Shown: piece by piece, positions 24,601-34,729 of the stretch
Position numbering within the stretch: the stretch's first letter is position 1
Layout of the letters: every line of letters begins with the position of its first letter
Origin: Tubulanus polymorphus
Lineage: Eukaryota > Nemertea > Palaeonemertea > Tubulaniformes > Tubulanidae
NCBI RefSeq assembly: GCF_964204645.1
Contig: NC_134025.1
Coordinates: 4,655,001 to 4,719,000, forward strand
Direction of reading: 5' to 3'
Length of the DNA stretch: 64,000 nucleotides
Notes under the pieces: model-generated
Told to the model about the DNA's origin: nothing
The model's database searches: none
What the model saw: only the letters and a program-made list of their open reading frames with translations
Made by a program: the position numbers and the translations under genes

Positions 24601-25930
24601 CTGCAATCTAACCCAGATTCTTATAGGTGGGTTCTTACAGATCATCGAATCTAAATTACCGAATATTTCCCAGACTCTTCACCAAAAATTTCCTGGGCCC
24701 AGTTTATAGACTGGTATTATCTTTAACTCTGGGGCTATACTCAAAATTCATTTTCAATTGCGTTAGCCCCAGGGTTAAAGTTAATAGACTATCTTCGCAA
24801 GAAAGAACAACATTAAGACGCCAACAATTCTAATTCTGACTTTTTCCTGATTTTCATGATGAATCAAAATTCCCTGATTTTCCCAAGGAAACCGGAATTT
24901 TACCTGTAAGAAACCAGCAATGTCGAAATCATTAAATGTTTTCTTACCTGTGTCTTTTCAAATGTTGCCAATCGAACTGATATCTCGGAAGATAATCGAC
25001 GACGGGCGCGACCGCGCTCACGATCCATTTATTCGACCGACCGCAATCGAAATACGGCGCCGTAAACTGCACCGGCATTATCTGGTCTTCCTTTTCACCG
25101 GGGGACGGCGGCCCGAAGAAATTGAAGTTTCCGAGTTGACTCGAGGGAAGCGTCGACGCGTTGAGGCCTTGTTTTCCGATGTTTATCTCATCGAGCAGTT
25201 CACCGGTTCTGTTCGAAAATCGTATTTTGATGTGGTACTCCTGTTTGTAAATGTCCGTCGTTTTCGAGAAATCGGGCAACCATTTCTGATACCATTGGTT
25301 GAACTTGTAGGTATGGAGCGTGTAATTACGCTCGGGCCCGGCGCCGTAATCTTCTACATCGATCGTCCGATTGGTCGGTTCTCGTAGCCAATTCGTAGGA
25401 TCGTCGTAATCGTCGATACGCCAAGCCCTCGGTCCGAATAGCGACATCGTATTGTTGAAAGGAATAACCGACGGGTACCAGTTCGGGTACGTGCAGTTAT
25501 TGTCGTAGAAAACGGCGCTGCCGTTGATCGCGGCCGGGTTCGCCGCGACGTCGGCCGCCGCCGAAAAGTAATAATACAACAAACCGGGAAGCAATTCGTC
25601 CTGCCACGGCTGAATCATATTTTGTAAAATGAAACTGTAAAACATCGCGCGATTCATGGCCATGTTATGCAAGTGCAGGAGCGTGCTTCGGTTTTGAAAC
25701 AAGTACGTAGATCGAAGCTGGTTATATTTGGGCACCTGGGCCAGCGTGTCTTCGCTAAGAACGAGTTCGCTTTCAGGTTTATATTTACAGTTTTCTTCGG
25801 TAACCGAGTCTATTCTGTCCATGACTTCGTCGAAGCTGTCTTTCGGCATCCAGTCGTAGGGACCTCCGCTACATCGAATTACTCCGAACAGAGAGCTGAC
25901 AACCAGCATACACCACACCCAACACTCCAT
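12657..25930 (-). CDS. Secreted or GPI-anchored protein with two GPR158/GPR179-type Cache-EGF ectodomains
   Basis: Ten exons keep frame: 25930-24948, 19166-19040, 17929 to about 17678, 17365-17356, 17272-16948, 16540-16266, 16124-15503, 15417-15300, 13678-13521 and 12762-12657, giving about 990 residues. The protein starts with a signal peptide (MECWVWCMLVVSSLFGVIRC). Module 1 is a Cache-like domain with N-glycosylation sites and GPRAWRIDDYDDPTNWL. It ends in a strand with KLDINQC and an EGF-like piece, CEPLPGFGFQRGGYTCMCR. A basic, charged linker follows. Module 2 has the same order: FGPYAWRTP, MDINQC, then CMPLEALKYKLGGYKCECR. In GPR158 such a block precedes a 7TM domain. Here the protein ends after a hydrophobic stretch (TVNTVLVSALLAAYHLL) three residues before the stop, typical of a GPI signal or tail anchor. 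The donor of the third exon is the least certain join. Ligand and role are unknown. Confidence 0.75.
12915..12995. repeat. Dispersed repeat, copy A
   Basis: It shares an ordered set of blocks with 20998-21076: gggag....aaaaattcag near the start and gtcacgcca-ctggtgggatag near the end. The copies are diverged. Both lie inside the GPR158-like gene in the same orientation. Confidence 0.65.
16250..17280 (-). other. Charged linker with proprotein-convertase-like sites
   Basis: The exons joining the two ectodomain modules encode a Lys/Arg/Glu-rich segment, probably helical around EEMSTPEGRARRENRLREER. It contains several furin-like basic clusters: KRKKR before DVSD, SRFKR before DADE, and SRKKR before YLSAN. 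If cut, the two modules would be separated into a free N-terminal protein and an anchored C-terminal one. Cleavage is inference. Confidence 0.5.
17356..17365 (-). other. Putative 10-nt micro-exon
   Basis: On the minus strand TTTTGCAG precedes GTCCCAGTTG, which is followed by GTAAGAG. Both splice signals are strong. Including these 10 bases converts the phase-0 end of the third exon into the phase needed by the next exon (acceptor GTTTCAG at 17273). Without it the surrounding exons do not join easily. Confidence 0.5.
19000..19020 (-). repeat. tRNA-Gly-like 5' arm (A-box) fragment
   Basis: The minus-strand TGGTTTAGTGGTAGAAC resembles the D-arm and internal A-box of eukaryotic tRNA-Gly. No anticodon stem, T-arm or acceptor complement follows, so this is a tRNA fragment or SINE head, not a tRNA gene. 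It sits just past the donor of the exon ending at 19040. Confidence 0.4.
20998..21076. repeat. Dispersed repeat, copy B
   Basis: This is the partner of 12915-12995. The upstream gtggtcgtctagtccagtag could be a degenerate tRNA-like head, which would make the family a SINE; that is a weak inference. Confidence 0.6.
24721..24780. repeat. Foldback element with 17-bp arms
   Basis: ctttaactctggggcta at 24721 and tagccccagggttaaag at 24764 are reverse complements with one mismatch, around a 26-bp loop. Weaker similarity continues outside the arms, as in a MITE. Confidence 0.75.
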
Positions 25931-27600
25931 TCTAATTGTTTACGTTACTTTAACAGCTTTTAAAATACATAAAATACCTTTTGTTACGAAAAATAAGAAC
26001 TAAAAACTGTCCATAACTTCGCCATCAAAATGGCTGCGCCACCAACAACTATCGGGGACCGTCTTATAAAATATGAGTTAGTGTGTGACGCGCACCTGTA
26101 CACAATGAACGCGACAATCAATTAACGATAGTAAGCAATCCAGCGCTCGGCACGAATTACGCACTGCAACACGAGACAGACAGCGCTGCTGTCGCTACCT
26201 CCTCGGCGTAAAATCCCCGTGAGAAATAAGATGTGTTAGCACAGACGCGCCACACGCAATAAACACAGGCCAGAAAATCTCATTATTGTTTAAAAAAAAA
26301 TTCTATCATGATATTCTCCCCTCGATTAACCGAATGCGCATGCGTATTGGTCATAGGTGAGTCGCGCTGTAAGCGACTATGGGCGTATATCCCATCGAAT
26401 GAATCACAATATCAACCTACTCAACTGTTGATTAGAATTACCTAATTCATGAAAATTACAGAAATTCATAGAAATCAATTATCTCATTACGTTTTAATTA
26501 AAACCTCCACGTTGACAATAACAGATTTTCTAAAAACTCTAATCCTAATAGAAAAGGATGTCTATTCTTCGATCAGTCCGAGTTGAATCTTCGCTTCAAG
26601 TTAGTTTGCTCTTTTGCTGTTTATCAATAAAGGTATCAATTGATTCAATCTTCAGCACTCCCAATGAGTATATGATATAATCCAAAAGCTTTAATTATAG
26701 TGTTTCCTTCGGAATAATTATGGTCCTCATCTTTCTCTTATTTTGAATATACATCAGACATGGGAGTTCCAGGTGAAGTTAACAGACTCTTTGCTATTGT
26801 TGATTCACAGTCACCTCAAATTACCGAGCTAATTACAGTCCAGTTTCCATAGCAACATAATTTTGCAATCTTCCACCGAGACATCTAGGATATCAAATTA
26901 CTGCGAAACTAATAATCTGCCACATTCCTTTTACTCCTCCTTTTAATGCAAAATATAGGGAATCTTTAAAAAACGTGTAATACTCAAACCTATGCAAAAC
27001 CAAAGAGGCTCCCGACTTCTATTTATAGCCAGCAAAATATAATAAGATAAATAAAATATGTATAAGAAATAAAGTTCAGCCATTTATTAATTAAAAATTC
27101 ACTTGAAACTATTTACAATAATTACAGAAAATAAGAATTTATTAGTATTTTAAAGCAAATGAAGAAAATTAACAATGATCACATGCATCAATTTGATACT
27201 GAACAAATTAAGAAGTGACTTTGTAATTATGCAACTTCCATTGCACAAAATCGCCATCTTTACATAAACAGTGACATACAATAACTTTGAGGAAAAATCA
27301 ATGACACAAAAACTGAACGAAAAAATATTTTCATATTAATGTCAATCAATCGGGTAGATACAGTTGTAGGAAACTACATCACAATAATGAGAGGCCTCCA
27401 CAGTATATACAATTCACTATACTGTATTGTTGTATTAACCAATAGCACCAGTTCAGAAAATGAATATCAGAGGATGAAATATTTTGGAAATTTGCAGCTC
27501 TTTGTATGGTATCTCAACAACCAAAATGCACCGAACAATCGCAGAATACCCTCTACTTTGAATGCAACAATGATTGTACCTTCTCATCAAATGGAAATGG
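25931..27600. other. Spacer: GPR158-like promoter side and BLOC1S3 3' UTR
   Basis: The left part should hold the promoter and 5' UTR of the minus-strand gene ending its coding start at 25930. The right part, from a minus-strand AATAAA (27083-27088), should be the BLOC1S3 3' UTR. The plus-strand frame 27339-27698 is antisense to BLOC1S3 and has no support. Confidence 0.5.
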
Positions 27601-28692
27601 TTAACTTGATGTCGACGTCCTTTGAGTTGGTATTTTTGGACTTATATCTGGAAGAAGGTTACACTGCGAAATTATATCTATTTTGTCTTCTAAATTAAAC
27701 AAATTGTTGGTCATCAGTCGCATGTTATGAGACACTTCCTGAAATGAAAAATAATTTGATGCGTTACTACTTTTGAATCATTTAGGATATTCCCATGGAG
27801 AACCCCCACTTTTGCTAATTGAGTTTTCAAAGAAAGGAAAACAGATTTAGCCTGTGTATACCTGTATAATTGTTTGTGATTTGATCAACTGTTGGGTTGT
27901 ATTTCTCAAATTTCTGGATCCATTGGCATACATCTCACTCTTCATCAGTGTCAAATGTCTCAATAAATCTATGTTCTTCTCTCCTATATAAGAATTTAAC
28001 TTAACAGTAATAAGGCTCATTGAAATCAATGAAATAAGATTGATGATTCAATTTCAATCTCAAACTTACTTAATTTTCTGTGAAGCAACCTGAAAAAAGA
28101 GAGGAGGTCAAGATGTTTAACATTAGAGAGGAGCAATCCAATTTACAGAGAAGAACGATGACTTACGTATCATATTTTAAAGGCAGCTTTTCTTTATCAC
28201 TCAACTTTCTTGTTTGAGTGACAGTTTGGTCCTTATTAGTTGCAACAGTTCCTGTATCACCAGCTGTTAAGGGGTCAACTGTTTAATACAAATATGGGAA
28301 ACACTGTTCAACTATGAAAATTGTAACGTGAGAACATCATTAGTACTGGTCTGATCTTCATCATGTAATCATACGTAGTCATACCTTCTAAAGGAGTTAG
28401 TTCTTCAGTATTTATCTCATATTCACCGTCTGATTCAGATGCTTCTCCTGGCTCAACAATAACCTTCATTGGAGAATCGGCGACTGACTACACAAAATGA
28501 CAAAATGATGTTGATTAATCATTGCATGCAGTTGAGTTGTAAAATAGGTTCATCATCAAATCGAATTTAAATGAGCTGGAAATAAAAAGCCAATCTACAT
28601 ACCTCCCCATTGGTAGACATTATTTGGGTAACCTCTTGATCCTCGTCGGATTCAGCTGCTTCGCCCTCGATTATTTGGCGATCGGTGGACAT
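27601..28692 (-). CDS. BLOC1S3: Biogenesis of lysosome-related organelles complex 1 subunit 3
   Basis: This is a subunit of the octameric BLOC-1 complex that sorts cargo from endosomes to lysosome-related organelles. Six in-phase exons (28692-28603, 28487-28385, 28278-28167, 28089-28070, 27983-27862, 27738-27601) give 194 residues, against about 202 in human. Two acidic phospho-site-like motifs, EGEAAESDED near residue 9 and PGEASESDGE in exon 2, match the duplicated GEA-E-T/S-D-S/E motif of the vertebrate protein. The C-terminal coiled coil ends DIISQCNLLPDI, like the LDI-x3-C-x-LLPDI end of human BLOC1S3. Exon 4 is only 20 bases. It is divergently paired with SNIP1. The low-complexity N-terminus is the less certain part. 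Confidence 0.85.
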
Positions 28693-29096
28693 AATGACGG
28701 CGTGAAAAGAAATATTTTAAGATCACTTTTTTTACAGTGCGTCCACCATATTGAAATGTCACATGACTTTAGTTTGACAGCTAAAGCGAAACGACCTTGA
28801 AAAGTGAGCATTGCATTTACCGAACCTATTAATATTTTCGAATTCTCATTTCCACTAAAAATGACAGCTTTTAAGTGACTAAAAATGATGATAATCAATT
28901 ATGGAGGGTAAAATTCTTAAATCTGGGTATTTTTGGAAAATAGATTCTACGGCTTTACATCGGTGCGGCGAGCTGGAATACTCCGAGAATATTCAATTCA
29001 GTACCGCGTTTGACTTTATACGTAGTAAATTCACTTCCGGTTACTAGAAAGCGATTAGAAATCGGATCGTTTATTGCGCTGAATTTTGGAATTGGA
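28693..29096. promoter_or_regulatory. Divergent promoter interval, BLOC1S3 / SNIP1
   Basis: Only 404 bp separate the BLOC1S3 ATG (minus, 28692) from the SNIP1 ATG (plus, 29097). No TATA box was obvious. Shared, bidirectional initiation is inferred from spacing. Confidence 0.55.
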
Positions 29097-30310
29097 ATGG
29101 CTCCAGCGAGACACCAACGCTCTTTAAGCCCTTCTCATAAAAAGCACAGAAAAAAACACCATCATCGTTCTCGATCTAGAAGTGCAGAACGAAGCAAGGT
29201 AATGTAGACAAGTCAACTTTTGCAAACCCACCGATTCTGAAAAAGGAAGCAATCCAATTCATTCCAAAAATTGTAAAAAAAAGTTGTGGCTTTATTTTTG
29301 TATAAAATGTATCCATTTTATATTGAATCACGTACGGTACATCAGGGACGCTTAAACTGCATTAGATAACTTGGATAGATGAATTGTTAAATTTGTGAAT
29401 TGTTTTCTCATTGCAGCCGAAAACAGAAGAACATCGAACTACAAAGAAAGGAAAACTAGACAAATATGGCCGCAGCAGTTCAGACAATGATTCCGATACC
29501 GATGAACATCAAGAGAACCGTCATCATCGTCAGAAAATACGACGAAAAGTCGATCGACACGGACGAAGCAGTTCCGACGATAGCGAAACGGAAGAACGGA
29601 ACTCACACCATCATCACAACAGAGCGAGGGACAACGACAAGCATCACAGATCTTCGGACGATCGACACAGAAAATCACGACAAGAACACGAGGATAGACG
29701 ACGGGATGACCACAGGAGAAAACGCGATGAACTCGGTCACCGTCGTGATCGTAATAACCCCGGCGAATTCAGCGGACAGGATCAAAATTCGAAACCGCAG
29801 ACCAATGAGGCGAAACCCGATTTTGCTTTGTCGGGTAAATTAACCGAGGACACGAACACGTACAAGGGTGTCGTTATCAAATACAACCAGCCTCCGGAAG
29901 CGAGGAAACCGCGTAAACGTTGGAGACTTTATCCGTTTAAAGGCGAAGAGGGATTGCCCGTTTTACACATTCATAGAGAAAGCGCATTTTTAATAGGTCG
30001 GGAACGCCGCGTCGTCGACATCCCTACCGATCATCCGTCGTGTTCGAAACAGCACGCCGTGTTACAGTTCAGACTGGTTGAGTTCAGGAGAAACGACGGA
30101 AATATCGGACGCAGAGTACGACCGTATATCATCGATCTCGGCTCGACTAACGGAACATATGTAAATAATAAACGCATAGATAGCGAACGTTACGTGGAAC
30201 TGATTGAGAAAGATGTTCTTAAGTTCGGATTCAGTACTCGAGAATATGTTTTGTTACACGACAAAACGAGTACGGCTGAATTAGACGATGATGATGGAGT
30301 TTCAGATTAA
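29097..30310 (+). CDS. SNIP1: Smad nuclear-interacting protein 1, FHA-domain splicing factor
   Basis: SNIP1 is a nuclear spliceosome-associated protein with a phosphothreonine-binding FHA domain, and it modulates Smad/p300 and NF-kB signalling in vertebrates. Two exons join in phase 0: 29097-29198 (34 codons, donor AAG|GTAATG) and 29417-30310 (acceptor cattgcag), giving 331 residues against 396 in human. The N-terminal half is Arg/Ser/His/Asp-rich, with SR-like and basic-acidic repeats. The FHA domain fills about residues 200-320, with FLIGRERR, the DHPSCSKQHAVL core and LGSTNGTYVNNKRI all visible. The tail is acidic. The poly(A) signal AATAAA lies at 30833. Identification is strong. Confidence 0.95.
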
Positions 30311-30987
30311 CTGTCTGTGTTTACTGTGGGATGGGACGTTGCATTTTGAGCTCAAAGTCCTCAATCATAGAACATCATGTAATTTAAAAGTTGTCAATGT
30401 AGGGCTTTTCAAGTTACTCAATCAAGTGAAACTCCTCTAGCTTATGAACCTTCAGTGGACTCCTTCCATTCGAGTAAGACCATTTAGGACTGTGAATATT
30501 TGTCTGACTTAAAGTGATATCCAATTATTATGTTCTATATTCCAACTCTTTCACAAGAATATTTCAACAAACTTCAGTGTTAAATTGTTTTCCGAGTTGA
30601 TCGGATTAGACTTAAGCGTTGGAGTCTACTGTTGGATTCAGAGTTCTTGGATCCGTATGAACCAGATACCTAGGTATTTGTTTTTCGTTCCGGGTTTTCG
30701 TTGGGTCTAGGGTGATGAAGTCCCACCCTTACTTAAGATGTACGTTGATCTCTGGTTTGTTGGTGTACTGGCTTCAAACAATATTGATGGCATACCTGTA
30801 TATTTTGTAATGTAACCTTGTTTTAAAATGGAAATAAAAGTATATTCCTTGTATTCATGGAGATTTATTTGTATTTGGATAACTCTAGATTAGAAATAGT
30901 CTCGGATCCTAGCAATGACCAATGACAATGACAATAAGATTGAAAGCAACATGAATGGGAGACGTAACAATTAGACTAGGATTTCAA
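30311..30987. other. Convergent 3' ends of SNIP1 and ZNF593
   Basis: The SNIP1 AATAAA at 30833 (plus) and the ZNF593 AATAAA at 30864-30869 (minus) face each other about 30 bp apart, so the two mature transcripts probably overlap at their 3' tips. No other gene was seen. Confidence 0.6.
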
Positions 30988-31596
30988 TTAGGATTTTTCA
31001 TCCTGTTCTTTATTTTCTTCAGATGTTTCCATGCTTTCTGGTTTATCTTTAGTTATAAGTTTCTTCATTTCCTCTACCGTACGTAGTTTTTTGGGCGCGA
31101 CATAAGATCCCATTCCTGCAGCTCGTTCAGCTTCCTCTTGACTATACGGTTCTGTTTCCAACTTCTTCATCCTGGAAATAGACAACGCCGAATACATCAC
31201 TACTGTGAATGTGTAATATCCGTTGGTTAAAACGAAACCTGGAAATATTCACCTCCTTTTGTGTGGTTTACTTTTGAAATGAGTTTGTAACGTCTTTTCA
31301 TCGAGAAAATGTTTTCTGAAATTACAAACAAGAAATAAATGGAATTTGAATCATTATTCTTCGTTAGAACAAATTGAAGAATCTATGATTATGAACGATA
31401 CTTACGCGCAAGTAATACAATAATGTTGTGCACCACCAGCTACATCAAGATCTAGTTTTTGATTTAGCAATTTCTCTCTATTCGCTGGTTCTAAATCTTT
31501 ACTGATTTCATCAACATCTCTTCTGTAACGTTTAGTCTTGAATTGTTTGAGCACGTTATTGCCTTTGTGTTGTTTCTTTCTAGCGAGTCTGCCCAT
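30988..31596 (-). CDS. ZNF593: Zinc finger protein 593 (Bud20 family)
   Basis: ZNF593 is a small nucleolar C2H2 protein related to yeast Bud20, which accompanies pre-60S ribosomal subunits during export. Three in-phase exons (31596-31406, 31315-31253, 31171-30988) give 145 residues against about 134 in human. The N-terminus [12 protein letters not shown] is basic. The single zinc finger is C60-x2-C63-x12-H76-x5-H82, split across exons 1 and 2 and ending SKPHKRRMKKL. The tail is acidic. It sits head-to-head with DHX33, another factor tied to rRNA synthesis in vertebrates. Confidence 0.92.
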
Positions 31597-32426
31597 TTTC
31601 TACAAATTTGATTTTAGTCCTATTGATTAAGCAATTCACGATTGAAATTCTATAGGGAATATTTTCGTTGGTCGAAGAAGTTTCTCAGCATCTGTCAAAC
31701 AATAGTTATTTGCTCACAACACTAACTTACGTTGATAACCTATAATGTTCCTCTTGATTTACAAATGACAATTTTATTTGCGAAAGTTTGATAGGACTCG
31801 AAATTTGGTGAGGATTTGATCACATGTACTTTTTTACTTCCGTGTTCAATAAAATATAAATTGAATTTAATTCATGTTCAATCAAATCTTAATTTATTGA
31901 AATATTATCACTGAATAGCAGAATGTAAAATATAGACTTTAAAATAAGCTAACAGTTGTAATATATTGAAAAGGGTACACTGAAATTCTTGCCGACCTGG
32001 ATTAAATAAAAAGAAGACATTTAAGAGATAAAGATAGATGGCAGCACTGGAGAAAATATGGTGGATCGGAATTTTTGTGTTGAGTGACAATTCGCAGGAA
32101 GTGCCGATGAAATTCCTCGAAATACTGGCGATGTTTTGAAGGGTTAGGTGTCGCATCGTAAAGAAAACAAACTGAAGGGTACGTTGAAACTTTCCCGACT
32201 AAGAAATAGGCCTTTTTACCAGTGTGAATGACCGTGGAACGGCTGGAAAAAATACGAATTTTGACAGCCTTGTATCTCAAGTCTTACACGTTAGATGGCG
32301 GTACCTGCATTAGATAATTCGGGATTCGAACCCGATAAACAGGAAGAACATGCCATGTGTGCTGCTGCCTGCTTCTATTTGAAGTATAATTCATGCTTCT
32401 AGTCTTGATGTTAATTAACAGAAATT
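31597..32426. promoter_or_regulatory. Divergent promoter interval, ZNF593 / DHX33
   Basis: This 830-bp interval lies between two divergent ATGs. Inside are two similar blocks starting near 31972 and 32174 that share a gggtac..tgaaa..t..ccgac pattern, as from an old tandem duplication. A perfect tRNA T-arm-like palindrome occurs at 32320-32334. A splice acceptor-like aattaacag just before the DHX33 ATG suggests a 5' UTR intron. Confidence 0.45.
32320..32334 (-). repeat. tRNA T-arm / B-box-like sequence
   Basis: The minus strand reads CGGGTTCGAATCCCG: a perfect 4-5-bp stem with a TTCGAAT loop that fits the pol III B-box GGTTCGANNCC. No matching acceptor stem or A-box was found upstream, so it is probably a SINE or tRNA remnant. 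Confidence 0.45.
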
Positions 32427-34412
32427 ATGGCATCCACCAATAGCGCGACTGAACCCAATTCAAAACGTCGTAAGATCGATGAAATAGCTGTACACCGGAA
32501 AAATTTACCGATATTCGACGCTAAAGAAAATCTCATTCAAAAAGTGCGTCAGTTGAACACTGCTATTATCATCGGAGAAACTGGCAGCGGTAAGACCACT
32601 CAAATACCTCAGTATTTCTACGAATACGGACTTAATCGAAATAAATTGATAGCTTGTACGCAACCTCGTCGCGTAGCTGCGGTTACAATCGCTCAGCGAG
32701 TCGCCCAAGAGAAAAATGTCGAGCTCGGTAAATTAGTCGGATATTCTGTTCGTTTCGACGACATGACTTCGTCCGATACTAAAATCAAATACATGACGGA
32801 TGGAATGCTGCTTCGAGAAGCTATCCTCGATCCTTTACTGATGAAATATTCGATTGTTCTATTGGACGAGGCTCACGAACGTACGATACATACCGATGTA
32901 CTATTTGGCATTGTCAAAACGGCTCAACAGAAACGTTTGAATCAGAATTTGCTGCAATTGAAAATCGTGGTTATGTCCGCCACGATGGACGTCGATCACT
33001 TCTCGAACTATTTTTCCAATGCGCCCGTGTTGTACATAGAAGGACGACAATTCCCCGTACAGGTCATGTACGCGAAACAGACTCAAAGCGATTATCTTTT
33101 CGCGGCGCTCGTAACAGTTTTTAAAATTCACAAGCAAGCACCGCCGGCCCACGATATACTGGTGTTTTTAACTGGTCAAGAAGAAATTGAATCAACGGTG
33201 AAATGTATTAAGGAAGTTGCGAAGAACTTGCCGGCTGATCTGCCTCAATTGATAGCTCAGCCGTTATACGCGGCTTTACCTTCAGCGCAACAGCTTCAAG
33301 TATTCAAGACAACTCCCAAAAACGCTAGGAAAGTCATTGTTTCGACGAATATCGCCGAAACGTCGGTAACTATACCTGGCATTAAATTCGTTATTGATTC
33401 CGGCGTGTTGAAGGCTAAAACGTTTAATCCTAAGAGCAGTTTAGACATGTTGAAAGTGCAGAAGATCTCTCAAGCGCAAGCATGGCAGCGGACCGGGCGC
33501 GCTGGCAGGGAGTCGGACGGTACGTGTTACCGTCTTTACACAGAATCAGAATACGAGGCATTAACTAAAAATACAATTCCCGAAATACAGCGGTGTAATC
33601 TGGTTAGTGTCGTGCTGCAGCTGTTAGCAATGGGTGTCAAAGACTTGATGAAGTTTGATTTCATGGATAAACCTGATTCGGAGTATTTCGAGAAAGCCAT
33701 TGAACAATTGTTATTGCTTGATGCAGTCGAAAAAGACTCGGATCTTAAGTTGACATCTTTGGGAAAACAAATGGCAGCATTTCCACTGGATCCAAGATTT
33801 GCTAAGGTTATCATTAAGGCGAATGAACTAGGCTGCTTGGAAGAGGTGCTGACTATTGTTTCTCTATTATCGGTTGAGTCAGTATTACAAACTCCTTCCA
33901 ACAAGAGAGAACAGGCTTTAGCTACGCGTCAAAAATTCATGTCCGCAGAAGGCGACCACATAACTCTGCTGAACGTGTACAGAGCTTACAAGTCGGCAAA
34001 AGGAGCTCAAGGATGGTGCGTGGATAACTTCGTAAATGGTCGCAATATGAAAACTGCGCTCGACATGCGAAAACAATTGCGCGAAATCTGCGCAACACAA
34101 CGCATGAAATTCAAATCATGCGGCCAGGATACGTCTTTGATAAGGAAATGTATGACGTACGGATTTTTTATGAATTCAGCAGAATTGCATACAGATAAAC
34201 TTTACAAAACTATTGTGATGAAAAAACCAGTCACAATTCATCCGTCTTCAGCACTGTTTCAGTGTAAACCGGGTTGTGTGATCTACAATGAACTCGTGAA
34301 AACATCGAAATGTTACATGAGGGATATATGCCAAGTAGACCCCGATTGGTTGTTTGAAATTGCGCCTGCTTATTTCAAACGAAAAGTCGCTTCAAAGTCA
34401 CGACTTGTTTAA
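32427..34412 (+). CDS. DHX33: DEAH-box RNA helicase 33
   Basis: DHX33 is an ATP-dependent RNA helicase; the vertebrate protein works in nucleolar rRNA transcription, translation and innate sensing of double-stranded RNA. The 661-residue protein is encoded by one exon (human 707). The helicase motifs are intact: GETGSGKTT at residues 50-58, DEAH at 147-150, SAT at 184-186 and QRTGRAGR at 354-361. The winged-helix/HA2 and OB-fold regions follow to residue 650. A Lys/Arg patch (SKRRK) near residue 13 may be a localisation signal. The start ATG is in good context (gaaattATGG), just after a possible 5' UTR splice acceptor. DHX33 is preferred over DHX15/DHX8 from length and the short N-terminus. 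Confidence 0.93.
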   Translation: MASTNSATEPNSKRRKIDEIAVHRKNLPIFDAKENLIQKVRQLNTAIIIGETGSGKTTQIPQYFYEYGLNRNKLIACTQPRRVAAVTIAQRVAQEKNVELGKLVGYSVRFDDMTSSDTKIKYMTDGMLLREAILDPLLMKYSIVLLDEAHERTIHTDVLFGIVKTAQQKRLNQNLLQLKIVVMSATMDVDHFSNYFSNAPVLYIEGRQFPVQVMYAKQTQSDYLFAALVTVFKIHKQAPPAHDILVFLTGQEEIESTVKCIKEVAKNLPADLPQLIAQPLYAALPSAQQLQVFKTTPKNARKVIVSTNIAETSVTIPGIKFVIDSGVLKAKTFNPKSSLDMLKVQKISQAQAWQRTGRAGRESDGTCYRLYTESEYEALTKNTIPEIQRCNLVSVVLQLLAMGVKDLMKFDFMDKPDSEYFEKAIEQLLLLDAVEKDSDLKLTSLGKQMAAFPLDPRFAKVIIKANELGCLEEVLTIVSLLSVESVLQTPSNKREQALATRQKFMSAEGDHITLLNVYRAYKSAKGAQGWCVDNFVNGRNMKTALDMRKQLREICATQRMKFKSCGQDTSLIRKCMTYGFFMNSAELHTDKLYKTIVMKKPVTIHPSSALFQCKPGCVIYNELVKTSKCYMRDICQVDPDWLFEIAPAYFKRKVASKSRLV

Positions 34413-34729
34413 AGTCAAAGAAAATAACATTATGTAAATTTGTAAATAACTATTGATGAGTATCTGTGTACGTGTGTATATTAGACTGTGTATATCATCG
34501 GAAAAGGATGAAATAGGTTGCTGTTAATGTGTATAGGATTGGATGGAAACATATTAGTAAACTCTTCCCATATTCTCACTTGTAATTCCGTGAGATAATG
34601 TTGAAACGGTATAAAATTTCTCAGGTGAGAAATGGGTTATTCAGAAAAAACTAGATTTGTACCTAAAAAATCAGATACGCCGTATTAAAACTGATTATCT
34701 CACAGTGATAGTGAATTGATATTTTGCAG
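34413..34729. other. Spacer DHX33 / BBS9
   Basis: It holds the DHX33 3' UTR and the BBS9 promoter or 5' intron. A splice acceptor (attttgcag) ends directly at the BBS9 ATG. Nothing else was seen. Confidence 0.45.

Larger units (their letters stand above)
19167..24947 (-). other. Large first intron of the GPR158-like gene
   Basis: This 5.8-kb intron runs from the donor CACAG|GTAAGA (24947) to the acceptor CTCGTCGACAG (19167). It carries repeat copy B and a foldback (24721-24780). The only longer open frame (21991-22290, plus strand) shows no recognisable domain. Confidence 0.7.

Noticed and set aside
27339-27698. 119-residue plus-strand ORF
   Set aside because: Antisense to the last BLOC1S3 exon and 3' UTR, which has a consistent spliced model.
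29466-29843. 125-residue ORF overlapping SNIP1
   Set aside because: Alternative frame of the repetitive SR/RD-like coding sequence of SNIP1.
32320-32334. Possible tRNA gene
   Set aside because: Only the T-arm is present; no acceptor stem, D-arm or anticodon arm could be folded around it.
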